Assembly: GCF_030125375.1 (NCBI RefSeq) | Contig: NZ_JASJUU010000001.1 | Span: 248,001 to 312,000 of the forward strand | Direction of reading: 5' to 3' | Origin: Pseudoalteromonas umbrosa | GTDB lineage: Bacteria; Pseudomonadota; Gammaproteobacteria; Enterobacterales; Alteromonadaceae | DNA length: 64,000 bases | In this document: one piece after another, positions 8,678 through 18,021 of the stretch | Numbering within the stretch: position 1 is the first letter of the stretch | Layout: every line of letters begins with the position of its first letter | Position numbers and translations under genes: made by a program | Notes under the pieces: generated by a model | The model's database searches: none | What the model saw: only the letters and a program-made list of their open reading frames with translations | What the model was told of the DNA's origin: nothing

Positions 8678-10741
8678 TTATTTAACACGCGTGTTCTGGC
8701 TTTTCTTTGGGATATTAATAACAAACTTTACGCCATTTGTTTGATGCTCATAGCCGATCTCACCATTTAAAATATGTACGACAGAGTTATAAGCTATGTT
8801 CAGGCCTAACCCTAAGTTTCCCTCGCCGAGTTGGCTTGTATAAAATGGGTCAAACATGTGCTTTTGATCATCCTCAGAAATACCAATGCCATTATCTTGA
8901 TACGTAATGAGGACATGATTACTGCCATCTTTGACCTCAATATCAATGTGTTTAGATGATTGCTGTATAAAACCATGCGCACAAGAATTGTTTACAAGCT
9001 GAGAAATGACCTTTATCAAGGTTTCTGGGTGAGAGTGAATATCAACAGTATCGCCAGTAACTGTCAAAACAATGTCAGGTTCGATGCTTTGTGAAATAAG
9101 TGTGCACCTTTGAGTCAAAAAGCCAAGTACTTCAAAGTTGGAAGCGTCACTGGTATCTAAATTCGTGGCGATTTGTTTAAAGCGTGCGATCATATCAGCA
9201 GCGCGTCCTGAATTGTTGGCGGTCAAAGCCAGCATTTCTGATGCTTCTTCTAAGAAGATTTTTAATTGTGTTGCACTGAGCGTTTGATCCGACAGCAGTT
9301 GACGTATTTCTTTTAGCTTTTCTTCAAGGCACGAGGCCGACGTGACAACAAGCCCTAACGGCGTATTAAGTTGATGAGCCATGCCTGATACTAAAGTTGT
9401 CATTGCTGCCATTTTTTCGGCTTCTAATAATTGTTTTTGGGTCGCTTTTAAATTGTCTAGCGTTTTAATCAGAACGAGGTTTTTTGATTTTATTCGCCGT
9501 ACAAAATAGCCTGTGAGTAATATAATTATCACCATGGCGATGATCATGATGATTAACTGTGTTTTAACTGCTTGGGTATTGAGCTGATGAATCGCATTTT
9601 CTTGAGTCAGCTTGGCAATATCACGCTCTTTTATGGCCAAGTTCATTTGGGCCGCATGAAAAGCAACGCCTATTTCAGCTTGTCCTTGTAAAAACTTGAG
9701 CTTGCTCTGCATCAGCAACGCGGATGTGTCGAGTGCACTTTGTAAGTCGTTGATTTGCTGATAGTACATTTTGAGTAGTTGATAGGCTTCTGACTCTTCT
9801 TGGTGTCTGGTGTATTCATCACTTAACTTGATGATTTCTTTTAAGCGTGTTTCTGTGCCTTCATACGCTTTTTGTGAAAGCTTAATCTTCATGAGGTCTA
9901 TTTGCGGCCCAATGCTATCAGCGATAGCATTGCTGTCCTTGCGTATTTTTGTCGCGCGTTCTAAGTGCTGTTTTGCAAGTTCAAGCTCACCCAATGCGAT
10001 ATAGGTTTTGCCTAGGTTATGGTGAGACCAAGAGCTATGGTAAGTGAATTCGTTTTGCTTTCTAAGGCTTAAGCTTTGCTTATGAAATGCCAATGCTATT
10101 TGATATTCGCCTAATCCAAAATGCGCTTCTCCGAGGTTGTTCAAACCAACTGCCATTTGTTGAGCGAGGTCTCTTTGTTTGGCGTCTTGATAAAAGCGTT
10201 GAAAATAGGACTTTGCATCTTCATAGCGGCTTAATTTTAAATAGACATTACCGATGTTGTTTTCGGTTTGTCGAAGAAATAGCTCAGTGTCCATTAAAGC
10301 AGCGAGTTTGTAGCTTTCTAGGTAGTTCTCAAGGGCCCTTTCATATAACCCCATGCGAGTTAATGCGCCTGCTGTGAGGCTATAGTAACTATACAAAATG
10401 GTTGGGTCTGAGACTTCAATACTCATTTTTTTACATTGTGACAAAGTTGATATTGCACTGTGCATGTCATCGGTTTGAATTTGAAACCAAGCCTTACCAT
10501 ACAACAAACGTATTTTTTGCCTAGTACTCAGCTGTTTGTCGAACTTAAATAAAAAGTACTCGGTGGTCGATATCGCTTCTAAGGGGGATTGAGAAGATGC
10601 ACTACGTATTTCTGCTCTGATTTCTTCAAATTCAGTCTCGGTGAATGCTGCAGGGAAGGCATTGAGACTAACAAACAACAATATCCAAGTAATACAACGT
10701 AACAACATCAAACGTTGGCTCTCTAATCGACTACTGAACAC
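8678..10741 (-). CDS. TPR-containing sensor histidine kinase
   Basis: Membrane sensor kinase of 687 residues. A signal-like N-terminus (residues about 11-32) is followed by a large periplasmic region of TPR-like repeats (about 80-345; NNIGNVYLKL, NNLGEAHFGL, HNLGKTYIAL). A transmembrane helix at about 395-414 leads to a coiled coil and the HisKA domain with SGMAHQLNTPLG, phospho-acceptor His456. The ATPase domain has an N box (NNSCAHGF), a G1 box (DNGIGIS) and a G2 box (GEGNLGLGLN). There is no receiver domain and no response regulator gene beside it, so the partner is elsewhere. Kinases of this layout are common in Alteromonadales, but the stimulus is unknown. Confidence 0.88.
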   Translation of the reverse strand: MFSSRLESQRLMLLRCITWILLFVSLNAFPAAFTETEFEEIRAEIRSASSQSPLEAISTTEYFLFKFDKQLSTRQKIRLLYGKAWFQIQTDDMHSAISTLSQCKKMSIEVSDPTILYSYYSLTAGALTRMGLYERALENYLESYKLAALMDTELFLRQTENNIGNVYLKLSRYEDAKSYFQRFYQDAKQRDLAQQMAVGLNNLGEAHFGLGEYQIALAFHKQSLSLRKQNEFTYHSSWSHHNLGKTYIALGELELAKQHLERATKIRKDSNAIADSIGPQIDLMKIKLSQKAYEGTETRLKEIIKLSDEYTRHQEESEAYQLLKMYYQQINDLQSALDTSALLMQSKLKFLQGQAEIGVAFHAAQMNLAIKERDIAKLTQENAIHQLNTQAVKTQLIIMIIAMVIIILLTGYFVRRIKSKNLVLIKTLDNLKATQKQLLEAEKMAAMTTLVSGMAHQLNTPLGLVVTSASCLEEKLKEIRQLLSDQTLSATQLKIFLEEASEMLALTANNSGRAADMIARFKQIATNLDTSDASNFEVLGFLTQRCTLISQSIEPDIVLTVTGDTVDIHSHPETLIKVISQLVNNSCAHGFIQQSSKHIDIEVKDGSNHVLITYQDNGIGISEDDQKHMFDPFYTSQLGEGNLGLGLNIAYNSVVHILNGEIGYEHQTNGVKFVINIPKKSQNTRVK

Positions 10742-10839
10742 TAAGCATAGCAGCTAAGCTTTTTTTGACACGGGTCTATTTGAAGAAAATTAAATTAATA
10801 AAAATATTAATTTATAAGTACTTATACTTTGGACTAATT

Positions 10840-10868
10840 AAGCGCTGAAAGTTACTCAGCGCTTTTTA
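10840..10868. terminator. Hairpin between wHTH regulator and sensor kinase genes
   Basis: AAGCGCTGA and TCAGCGCTT form a perfect 9-bp stem with a 7-nt loop. The T-run lies on the plus-strand side although both neighbouring genes read on the minus strand. It is 7 bp past the regulator stop codon and probably ends that operon. Confidence 0.5.
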
Positions 10869-10874
10869 TGAGGA

Positions 10875-11153
10875 CTAGGCTATGATTTTTTTTAATGCTG
10901 CGACATGTGTGTTAAATGCCGCTCTGCCATATTCTGTGAGGGATACCCAAGTACAGGGGCGGCCTTGGTTGCTGCGTTTTGAAGTCACAATATACTCAGC
11001 CTCTTCTAATATTTTTAACTGTTTAGATAACACGGAATCGCTGACATCTAGCTGCAATTTAATCAGTTTAAAGTCGAGCTCTGCGCTGGTGGCAAGCATG
11101 GCGCAGATCTGTAAGCGATTTGGCGCATGGATAATGGGATCTAGATCACTCAT
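10875..11153 (-). CDS. Winged-helix transcriptional regulator (MarR/ArsR-like, HTH_27 type)
   Basis: Single-domain regulator of 92 residues. The sequence reads as a winged helix: NRLQICAML, a recognition region SDSVLSKQLKILEEAEY, then a wing RSNQGRPCTWVSLTEYGRAAF. This matches the short winged-helix DNA-binding family that resembles MarR without effector domains. The ATG at 11153 is chosen because it has a GGAG upstream and overlaps the stop of the upstream membrane-protein gene by 8 bp (ATGAGTGA), implying translational coupling. Three TTTCCA-type palindromes upstream of the operon are candidate autoregulatory operators. Confidence 0.8.
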   Translation of the reverse strand: MSDLDPIIHAPNRLQICAMLATSAELDFKLIKLQLDVSDSVLSKQLKILEEAEYIVTSKRSNQGRPCTWVSLTEYGRAAFNTHVAALKKIIA

Positions 11154-11640
11154 TTGGACGCTCCGCATTGACCACTTCACCTGTCGGATACATTCGTTGT
11201 AACCAAACAAGCACACCACCACACATTAGGCCGCATGCCCAAGGAATAAAATTCAATTCAGTAAATAGAGTAAGCTCGCGACTCACAACGACCATTACTG
11301 CAAAAAATAGTGCGCTATAAATATTGAGTCTTTTACTGGCATTGGAGCGGGGCAGTATGGCAGGCTTGATCCCTAATAAATGACAGCGGTATAAGTAAAT
11401 TGCGACAGAAATCGCAAATAAGGCCCCGCCGACGATCATCATTAACGCCCATTGATTTTCGTGTCGCATTAAGCCATACCCTGCGACAATCGCGCCATAG
11501 CTCAAACCTGTAATTGCGCTTAGCCACATTGGCGGGCGACTATGCTCAATGGTTTCTTGCTGCGTGGATTGAATGCTTGCAAGTGCCTGTGTTGCTGTTT
11601 CTTTATCTATTTCTGAGATATTACTTTGTGTATCTTTCAT
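11146..11640 (-). CDS. Four-helix integral membrane protein co-transcribed with wHTH regulator
   Basis: Protein of 164 residues, not recognised as a named family. A soluble N-terminus (1-35) is followed by four hydrophobic segments at about 38-56, 64-84, 106-120 and 130-148, with a short polar tail. It is the first gene of a two-gene operon; its stop overlaps the start of the winged-helix regulator. The pairing of a small membrane protein with this type of regulator, under palindromic operators, suggests a self-regulated membrane stress or sensing unit, but this is inference. Confidence 0.7.
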   Translation of the reverse strand: MKDTQSNISEIDKETATQALASIQSTQQETIEHSRPPMWLSAITGLSYGAIVAGYGLMRHENQWALMMIVGGALFAISVAIYLYRCHLLGIKPAILPRSNASKRLNIYSALFFAVMVVVSRELTLFTELNFIPWACGLMCGGVLVWLQRMYPTGEVVNAERPNE

Positions 11641-11657
11641 TGTTCGCTTTCCTTAAC

Positions 11658-11728
11658 TTTCCACTATGGAAACTAAAATTTAGCCTACACTTTCCAATTT
11701 GGCAAGTATAAACTTTCCATAATGGAAA
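11658..11728. promoter_or_regulatory. Three TTTCCA-N3-TGGAAA palindromic operators
   Basis: Sites: TTTCCACTATGGAAA (11658-11672), TTTCCAATTTGGCAA (11691-11705, one mismatch in the right arm) and TTTCCATAATGGAAA (11714-11728). Start-to-start spacings are 33 and 23 bp. They lie just upstream of the membrane protein/wHTH operon, whose ATG is at 11640, so the encoded wHTH protein is the natural candidate ligand. That assignment is inference. Confidence 0.7.
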
Positions 11729-11757
11729 ATTTATAAAAACGACTTCTAATTAGTGAG

Positions 11758-12879
11758 TTACGAAAGTACATGAGGAGTGGATAAACCTTGCATCCAAAGC
11801 ATGCGTAATTTTGCAGGGTCCATTTTTACCGGCTGCTGAGGTATGTCAGAGAAGAATTGCTTAGCCAAATGCCGACCTATTGTTTGTGCTGCCGTAGTTT
11901 TGTTTATTCGCATTTGGTAAAAGTGACTTAGTGCGTCGGGTAACGCTTCATGTTGATTGAGTAAGTTGGTTAAATGCCAGACATCTTCGAGCGCTTGGCT
12001 CGCTCCTTGGCCGGAGGTTGGCAGTGATGCATGGGCAGCGTCACCGATCAGCACCACATTGTTTTGATGCCAGTAAGGGAGCGGCTCTAGATCGTGGACA
12101 AAAATATGATTGCAACTATGTATATTTGCCGAATTTAGTATTGTGTTAATCGCTTTTGGCCAGTGTTTAAATCGGCATTGCGCTTCGTTGAGCCACTGTT
12201 TTATTGTGTGATTTTTATTCATATCACAGGCCCAGGCTGCAGCCCAGTAACATGAGCCAGCCGTCGCTGGGACAATGCCAAAGCGTACACCATCGTCACG
12301 AAATTCCTGAATATGATTGTTTTTTCCGTTGGCAAGAGTAGGGCTGATACCAATGAGGTTAATAAACCCTTGGTAAACTGGTTCCATTGGCGTTTGAAAA
12401 ATAGCAGCTCTTACTTGAGAGTGCATTCTACCATCGGCACCGATCACAAGGTCAAACTGGTTAGAAAGATCGGTAATATCTAGGCTATCAACTGGTGTAT
12501 TAAAGTGACATAAGATGTTGAGTTGCTTGACCTGCTCATACAAGCAAAGCATTAGGTCTTTGCGTAAAATGCTGATGCTGGGGTATCCACATTGTTGACT
12601 GAGTTGTGATAGATCTAATTTTGAGAGTACTTGCCCTTGCTGGTTCATTTGCTGGATGCCGCATGGCTGCACGCCGATTTCCGAGATGGACTTAGTTAAC
12701 TTCATTTTATCCAACACATACATGGCATTAGGCCATAGCGTTACGCCTGCGCCAATTTGTGATATCTCACTGCGTTTTTCAAACACCTCTACATCAAAGC
12801 CTTGTTGTGTGGCAAAAATAGCCATACTTAGGCCTGCGATACCTGCGCCAATAATTGCCAAACGTCGAGTATTTTGCAT
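11758..12879 (-). CDS. FAD-dependent aromatic monooxygenase (UbiH/salicylate hydroxylase-like)
   Basis: Flavoprotein hydroxylase of 373 residues. The Rossmann motif GAGIAGLS lies near the N-terminus with the Glu of EVFEKRS binding the ribose. The mid-protein LVIGADGRMHSQVR is the DG motif, and GDAAHASLPTSGQGASQALED is the GD motif that contacts FAD and pyrophosphate. These three define single-component class A flavoprotein monooxygenases using NAD(P)H and O2. The ATG at 12879 is preferred to one five codons upstream because a GGAG lies about 10 nt before it. It is transcribed divergently from a LysR gene, the usual arrangement for a LysR-controlled catabolic or antibiotic-modifying hydroxylase. 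The substrate is unknown. Confidence 0.85.
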   Translation of the reverse strand: MQNTRRLAIIGAGIAGLSMAIFATQQGFDVEVFEKRSEISQIGAGVTLWPNAMYVLDKMKLTKSISEIGVQPCGIQQMNQQGQVLSKLDLSQLSQQCGYPSISILRKDLMLCLYEQVKQLNILCHFNTPVDSLDITDLSNQFDLVIGADGRMHSQVRAAIFQTPMEPVYQGFINLIGISPTLANGKNNHIQEFRDDGVRFGIVPATAGSCYWAAAWACDMNKNHTIKQWLNEAQCRFKHWPKAINTILNSANIHSCNHIFVHDLEPLPYWHQNNVVLIGDAAHASLPTSGQGASQALEDVWHLTNLLNQHEALPDALSHFYQMRINKTTAAQTIGRHLAKQFFSDIPQQPVKMDPAKLRMLWMQGLSTPHVLS

Positions 12880-12980
12880 TTTATATATCTCCATTTAAAT
12901 CTTAGCCAGACTTTGACAAATATAAATTGTGGGATAAATTGGCATTTATGAGTTTCATAATCCCAAATTATGAGTTAATT

Positions 12981-13868
12981 GTGCTAGATAAAATCGAATT
13001 AAAATGGCTAAAAAGCTTTGAAGCTGTGTTTTTACACCTAAGTTTTAAACAGGCATCTGAGCAACTGGCATTGCCAACGTCTAATGTCAGTCGTCATGTT
13101 GCGTTATTAGAACAGCAATTAAATGTGCGCTTATTTGAGCGCACAACCCGAAAAATGCGTCCTACAGAGGCTGGTCAAAAACTCTATGATTCTACCAGTT
13201 CGCTTCTAGACTCTTTACAAAGCGCTTTACAAGAAACGTCTTCGCAAACAAATCATCTGTCGGGTCACCTAAAAATAATGACGCCAGATCTCCCGTTTAT
13301 GGGAGAAGTAATCGCAAGCTTTGTCGCTAAAAACCCATTAATAGCGTTAAGTTGTGATACACAGTTGGAGGCGAAAGAAGGCATCGTTGACGGTTTTGAT
13401 ATTGTAATGAGCTTTAATCGTGGGGGCATGATGGACTCGGGTTGGGTAGCAAAAGAGATAATCCGATGGCCAAGCTGTATCGTAGCTTCCCCAAAGCTGC
13501 TGGCGCGTTACCCAAAACCGAAAAGTTTACAAGAGTTGAGTTCACTGCCTTGTATAACCACGCTAAGCGTGATGCAAGGCGCGCCTTGGCGTTTTAAGGG
13601 GGGTTATTTATTAACAGTGCAATCAAGTTATAAAGTGAATAGCGGTAATATGGCCAGAGCAGCCGCTATTCAAGGGCTTGGGTTTGCAATATTACCTTTT
13701 CATGCGTGTGAACAAGCCATTGAGCAGGGCCAACTCATGGAGATACAATTAGACCGTGAGCCTGAAGATTTAGTATTAAATGCATTTTACTCTGGGCGGA
13801 AATACCCGCTTGAGAAGGTTAAAGTCTTTTTGGAGCACTTAAAAAGTACATTAACTCATCTCAGTTAA
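12981..13868 (+). CDS. LysR-family transcriptional regulator
   Basis: LysR-type regulator with an N-terminal winged HTH (LSFKQASEQLALPTSNVSRHVALLE) and the following LFERTTRKMRPTEAGQKLYD, then a periplasmic-binding-like effector domain. It groups with the CrgA-like subset judging from the R-T-T-R and P-T-E-A-G pattern. The frame is open from 12927; ATG 12948 is possible, but the GTG at 12981 has a GAG six bases upstream and gives the usual family length of about 295 residues. It is divergent from the FAD monooxygenase and probably controls it. Start uncertain. Confidence 0.8.
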   Translation: MLDKIELKWLKSFEAVFLHLSFKQASEQLALPTSNVSRHVALLEQQLNVRLFERTTRKMRPTEAGQKLYDSTSSLLDSLQSALQETSSQTNHLSGHLKIMTPDLPFMGEVIASFVAKNPLIALSCDTQLEAKEGIVDGFDIVMSFNRGGMMDSGWVAKEIIRWPSCIVASPKLLARYPKPKSLQELSSLPCITTLSVMQGAPWRFKGGYLLTVQSSYKVNSGNMARAAAIQGLGFAILPFHACEQAIEQGQLMEIQLDREPEDLVLNAFYSGRKYPLEKVKVFLEHLKSTLTHLS

Positions 13869-13945
13869 ATGGGGTTATGTTATTTTTTTGAACAAACCCT
13901 TTTCTTCGGAAATTAACTAAAAGCAGGGTTTGAGTTTATTTAGCG

Positions 13946-14188
13946 TTAACGTTCTACTTGCCAATATACTTTTTCAACGTCTAAGTAACCGTTTTCAGCA
14001 TGGCATCTAGCCCCCCATGCATTATCCCAGTACCTTGAGATATCGAACCACAATTGTGTGTGAGTTGTTTTATCTAAGCAGGTAACAAAGTAGTAGCGAA
14101 AATTTGGATCATTGTGATCTGAGGCACTGACGTTTGCACTGATTAACATAGAAGCGCTAAATAACGATAATAGTACTTTTTTATTCAT
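13946..14188 (-). CDS. Small secreted protein, unknown
   Basis: Eighty-residue protein with a clear signal peptide (MNKKVLLSLFSASMLISANVSA) and a mature part of about 58 residues rich in aromatic residues (FRYYF, YWDNAW, VYWQVER). Two cysteines (in FVTCL and ARCHA) could form one disulfide. I recognise no family. An AATTTTCC stretch before the ATG gives only a weak ribosome site. It stands alone, convergent with the LysR gene. Confidence 0.55.
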   Translation of the reverse strand: MNKKVLLSLFSASMLISANVSASDHNDPNFRYYFVTCLDKTTHTQLWFDISRYWDNAWGARCHAENGYLDVEKVYWQVER

Positions 14189-14402
14189 TAATTTTCCTTT
14201 TAATTTTTGAACACAAGTAGGGTAGAACCCAAGTACAAGTTAGCATGTATAAAAAAAGTAAATAAATAGTTTTTTTGCTCTACAGGTGTGCAGCTGATAA
14301 TGCGGATTGAATTTTTTTTTTAAATTTTGTTATTTATATTTAAACCTTTTCGTTTTTAATAGCGTCAAAGCTTAATGTAGTTAAAAAATAATAAGGATAA
14401 AA

Positions 14403-15149
14403 ATGAAGTATTTAGTTTCTCTACTGTTGTTATTGTGTGGTTTGCTATCTTTTGATTTATTGGCTGATGATAGAAAAAAAGTACTGATTATCACGTCTAA
14501 TTTAGTGCATATGGGTGATCCCGATAAAAGCGATGCAAGAAACAATTTATGGGAAGTGGCACCGCCATATCATGTTTTTGTGAGCCATGGGGTTGATGTT
14601 GATTTTGTCTCCCCAAAGGGCGGTAAAGTTGAATTTCAAATGGAAGCCTACGGTATCAGTGCCTATACCATGAAATATGAAGGCTTTACTGAAAAAACCA
14701 ATAATACTTTGAGTCCGTCTCAAATTGACCCAAGCCAATATTGGGGTGTGTATATAGGTGGTGGATATGGTCCATTGTTTGACGTAGCTAGCAATAAAGA
14801 TTTGCAAAAAATCATCGCCGATATCTATGAAGCCGGAGGCATTGTTGGATCTGCGGGGCACGGTGCTGGTGCATTTTCGAATGTAAAGTTATCTTCAGGT
14901 GAGTTTATGATCAAGGGTAAAAAAGTCGCGGGCTTTCCCAATTCGACGGAGCGACGTAAAAGCTGGGCTAAGCAAGGGACCTTATTACCATTCTTAGTTG
15001 AAGAACAATTAAATAAAAATGGTGCGGTTGCGCAAAACAAAACCACAATGAAAGATAAAAAAGCGGTCATAAAAGATGAGCGTATTGTATCTACGATGTT
15101 TATGTATTCTGCTGCGATTGTGGCCAAAGAAATGATGTTAGCTAAATAA
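14403..15149 (+). CDS. Exported DJ-1/PfpI-like protein lacking the nucleophile cysteine
   Basis: Predicted secreted DJ-1/PfpI superfamily protein of 248 residues. A signal peptide (1-21) precedes the Rossmann-like fold with KVLIITSN, VDFVSPKGG, VYIGGGYGPLFDV and GGIVGSAGHGAG. The last segment aligns with the nucleophile elbow of the family (usually V-C-H-G); here Cys is replaced by Gly152 while His153 is kept. A second family member at 21632 in this window has the normal Cys. The protein is therefore probably not a Cys-dependent glyoxalase or chaperone-peptidase. Signal peptide and missing Cys together suggest a periplasmic binding or structural role (inference). Confidence 0.8.
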   Translation: MKYLVSLLLLLCGLLSFDLLADDRKKVLIITSNLVHMGDPDKSDARNNLWEVAPPYHVFVSHGVDVDFVSPKGGKVEFQMEAYGISAYTMKYEGFTEKTNNTLSPSQIDPSQYWGVYIGGGYGPLFDVASNKDLQKIIADIYEAGGIVGSAGHGAGAFSNVKLSSGEFMIKGKKVAGFPNSTERRKSWAKQGTLLPFLVEEQLNKNGAVAQNKTTMKDKKAVIKDERIVSTMFMYSAAIVAKEMMLAK

Positions 15150-15165
15150 TTAATTAGTTTGCTCA

Positions 15166-15200
15166 TTGCTCAGCGGGTATTGCATAAGCCCGCTGAGCAA
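15166..15200. terminator. Bidirectional terminator between convergent genes
   Basis: TTGCTCAGCGGG and CCCGCTGAGCAA form a perfect 12-bp stem with an 11-nt loop, placed between the stops of the DJ-1-like gene (+) and the M14 carboxypeptidase (-). It is followed by AAAAGG on the plus strand, i.e. a short T-run is absent on that side. Confidence 0.75.
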
Positions 15201-15206
15201 AAGGCC

Positions 15207-17435
15207 TTAGTTTGGATTAATTGCTTGATAAAACTCGTGGTACTGACCATCATTGTCGATTACAACCAACGACACATATTGCTCACCCGCAGCTGGAAAA
15301 GTAAATGTTTCTTTCACATTACCAGGTAGGTATTGACCATCGATGCCAAAGCGCCATAACCTCTGGGTGATTTGTCCATCAGGGTCAGTTGAACTGGATG
15401 AGTCAAACTCACACGTGAGACCGCTGCATTGATAAGTATAGTTGGCAATTGGTAAATATTTACCATCCAAGTCTAATACAGCATGTTTTACGGCTGAGAT
15501 ATCGTTGGCATCCTCTGCGACAAGCGTGACATAATAAGTTCCTGCCAGTTCATGAACATACTCTATCTTTTCACCTGAATACTCTCGACGGTTTGTTTCA
15601 GAACCAATAAACCAGCGATACTTTAAGCCAGGTTTGTCATCAGTGCTTTTTGATGCATCAAAGTGGCATGTACCATAAGTGCAAGTAGGGATAAAATCAG
15701 CAACAGGGGCTTGATTTTGTGCACTTGCATCATCATCAATCGTCAAGTATTTAGCGTATTTAACACCCCATTGGCCAGTAACATCTTGAGCTTTGAGTAT
15801 TAAAGTGTAACGACCATCATCCCAGTCACTTGTATCGAGCGCGTAGCTTAACTGCTCTCTCGATGAGTCATAAATACCATCGGCTGCTGGAAGTTTTATC
15901 CGTTGAACAACGCCTTCACCTTGCTTTTTAATTGTCAGTTTAACTTTTTTGATAGCTTGGCTTGGTGGTAATGGAGTAAAAGTTTGGTAACCAAAAAAGT
16001 CATCATGAATGCCTGCCGTTAATTTGATGGGTGTACCCGGTGGTACTGCAACATCGCCAGCCCCTTCCAATTTATAATCAATTATTTGAGGGCCCCCAGA
16101 TATTTTATAAGGCGCTTTTGCTACTTTTGCTGCGTAAATCAGGGACTTTAATGTGTTGGGGAAGATCTCGCCTTCAAAGTTGCCACAATGCTCAAAAAAT
16201 TCTTTTCCTAATTCATAGGTAAAAGATGCAACACCTAATTGGCCATAGGCGTAGCCGTCGGCAGAACCGCCAACATGAAATCGGTTGCCCGCCTGATAAG
16301 CCGCATAGCTATTATAGGCAGCTAGTCGGTGTCCTAACATGGATAAACCAGCTGAATTGGGTGGTGTAGTGCGTAAGTGTGACCATGGCCACATGATCAT
16401 ACCGCCATAACTATGAATATCTATAAATAGCCCTGCTGTATCTAGCGGCGCTGCATCTGTGTCTAACTCTCCGCGATTGTCCTCAAAGATACTGCTAACA
16501 TAGTTTTGTATCGCTTGTGTCTCTGGTTCAGACGCCGCCACTGGACCTTGATATGTATCAGAACATTGTTCATCTGAGGAGCTTGGTGTTGAGTTCCAGC
16601 TAAACTCGAAGTTACGATTTAAGTCGGCGCCGATTTTTTCCTCGTTTGTAGCGCAATAGTCGGTGTTGGTATTCTTTCGCCAACGCTTACCAAGCTCTGC
16701 ATATTTTCGACCGTCAGGGTTGGCAATCAGTAAAATATGAATTTCTCGCTGATTTAGAATCCACTTGATGTCAGGGTTAGTACGCCTATTTTCCAAAAGG
16801 TGTTGGGCAAATTTTATGGTAGTTGCACCTGCAGTATACTCTCTAGCATGCAGAGCGCCTTGCATGTACATGGTGGGTAGCTTTTTATTTTTGTTTCTTT
16901 TTTTATTTTTTATCACCAGTACTGTGAGATCTTGGCCGCCAAGACCTTGTTCTTTTTTCCATGATTGTCCAATATGCTTTAACTCGACAAAGTTTGGATA
17001 TTTTTCAGAGAGTTGTTCGGCAAGTTCATATGTTTCTTCAAGCGTTGGATAACACGGGAAATTAGGGATACCAGATACTTGTGTTGCGAAGGGAGAAGCT
17101 TGACTGCTGCGAGCCAGTGCTTTGTTCATCGATTTGTTATTGATTGCTTTAGGTGGAGTATGTTCGACAATTACTGCACCAGATGCTCGGGCGGATAAAA
17201 ACGCTTTTTCACTGAGAGAAACAATTAGCGCGTTATGTAAGGTTTTGACAATTTGTCCATGGTATTGTCTAGCATATTCAATCCGTTGCTCTTCACTCCC
17301 AAAATACAAAGAATAATCAGAGTTTTTTTGTTGATAAGCAACAATATTGTCCCCTGAACTTGAATGCGAATATGAAGGGAGTGTTATAGAGCTAAATGCT
17401 AATAACATACTTGTTGTAATCATTTTTTTTATCAT
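15207..17435 (-). CDS. Secreted M14 zinc carboxypeptidase with PKD-like domains
   Basis: Exported zinc carboxypeptidase of 742 residues. The ribosome site AAGGAG directly before the first ATG supports this start. A signal peptide (about 1-23) and a propeptide-like region precede the M14 domain at about 125-440. Zinc ligands are H196 and E199 in GALHAREYTAG and H341 in IDIHSYGG; the NR pair that binds the substrate carboxylate is in DLNRNF (R274), and the catalytic Glu is E408 in FTYELGKEF. After it come a beta domain (DYKLEGAGDV...) and two PKD-like domains (YRWFIGSE..., RLWRFGIDG...) for substrate attachment. It probably digests extracellular peptides. A disulfide-rich mature protein is likely (several Cys pairs). 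Confidence 0.9.
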   Translation of the reverse strand: MIKKMITTSMLLAFSSITLPSYSHSSSGDNIVAYQQKNSDYSLYFGSEEQRIEYARQYHGQIVKTLHNALIVSLSEKAFLSARASGAVIVEHTPPKAINNKSMNKALARSSQASPFATQVSGIPNFPCYPTLEETYELAEQLSEKYPNFVELKHIGQSWKKEQGLGGQDLTVLVIKNKKRNKNKKLPTMYMQGALHAREYTAGATTIKFAQHLLENRRTNPDIKWILNQREIHILLIANPDGRKYAELGKRWRKNTNTDYCATNEEKIGADLNRNFEFSWNSTPSSSDEQCSDTYQGPVAASEPETQAIQNYVSSIFEDNRGELDTDAAPLDTAGLFIDIHSYGGMIMWPWSHLRTTPPNSAGLSMLGHRLAAYNSYAAYQAGNRFHVGGSADGYAYGQLGVASFTYELGKEFFEHCGNFEGEIFPNTLKSLIYAAKVAKAPYKISGGPQIIDYKLEGAGDVAVPPGTPIKLTAGIHDDFFGYQTFTPLPPSQAIKKVKLTIKKQGEGVVQRIKLPAADGIYDSSREQLSYALDTSDWDDGRYTLILKAQDVTGQWGVKYAKYLTIDDDASAQNQAPVADFIPTCTYGTCHFDASKSTDDKPGLKYRWFIGSETNRREYSGEKIEYVHELAGTYYVTLVAEDANDISAVKHAVLDLDGKYLPIANYTYQCSGLTCEFDSSSSTDPDGQITQRLWRFGIDGQYLPGNVKETFTFPAAGEQYVSLVVIDNDGQYHEFYQAINPN

Positions 17436-18021
17436 TTTCTCTCCTTAAATTGTGAGCTTTTAATTCGAAGTTTTAATGTTGGTTCCCCTGAGGTTGTGAT
17501 TTATTTTGTTACACATATTTTTGTTTGTGTAAAACTTTATTTTACAATTAAAACAAATGTTCTTTGTTTTTATATGTTTATTGGTTTTTGTTTTTCATGG
17601 GGTGTGTTTTGTTTTTTATTTATTTTAATCAGTGTTTTAGGGTTTTATCTAATTTAAAATATTATGATTAAATTAATTTTTTGGTTGGTTTGTTAATGTG
17701 ATTTTTATTAATGTTTTTATGTGGCGATGAGGCTTGAATTTCGATTTATAAACTTCTTAGTACTTTCTAAGTGCAAGAGAGTGGCATGTAAGGTGAGTGT
17801 AAGTGTGTATTTTTATTATGTCTTTAATTGATATAACTAGACAAAAATAGGTCAATTAAAGGGAGATATTGAAGCTTTTCAGTCTTCATATATGTTCTGA
17901 TTTTTTATTTTATTATCTGAAATTAGTAGTGAGCTCGTTTATAATTTTGCATAGTTCTTTTTTTCGCTAGTTAGTTTGCTCTGTAACTGACTAAAGAATT
18001 GATTTGAGGTGGTTATAAGAT
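17436..18021. other. T-rich intergenic region between divergent genes, no gene seen
   Basis: About 590 bp dominated by T/TTTG runs at 17500-17720 between the carboxypeptidase (-) and VOC gene (+). It must hold both promoters. No ORF, strong hairpin or recognisable operator was found. Confidence 0.4.
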
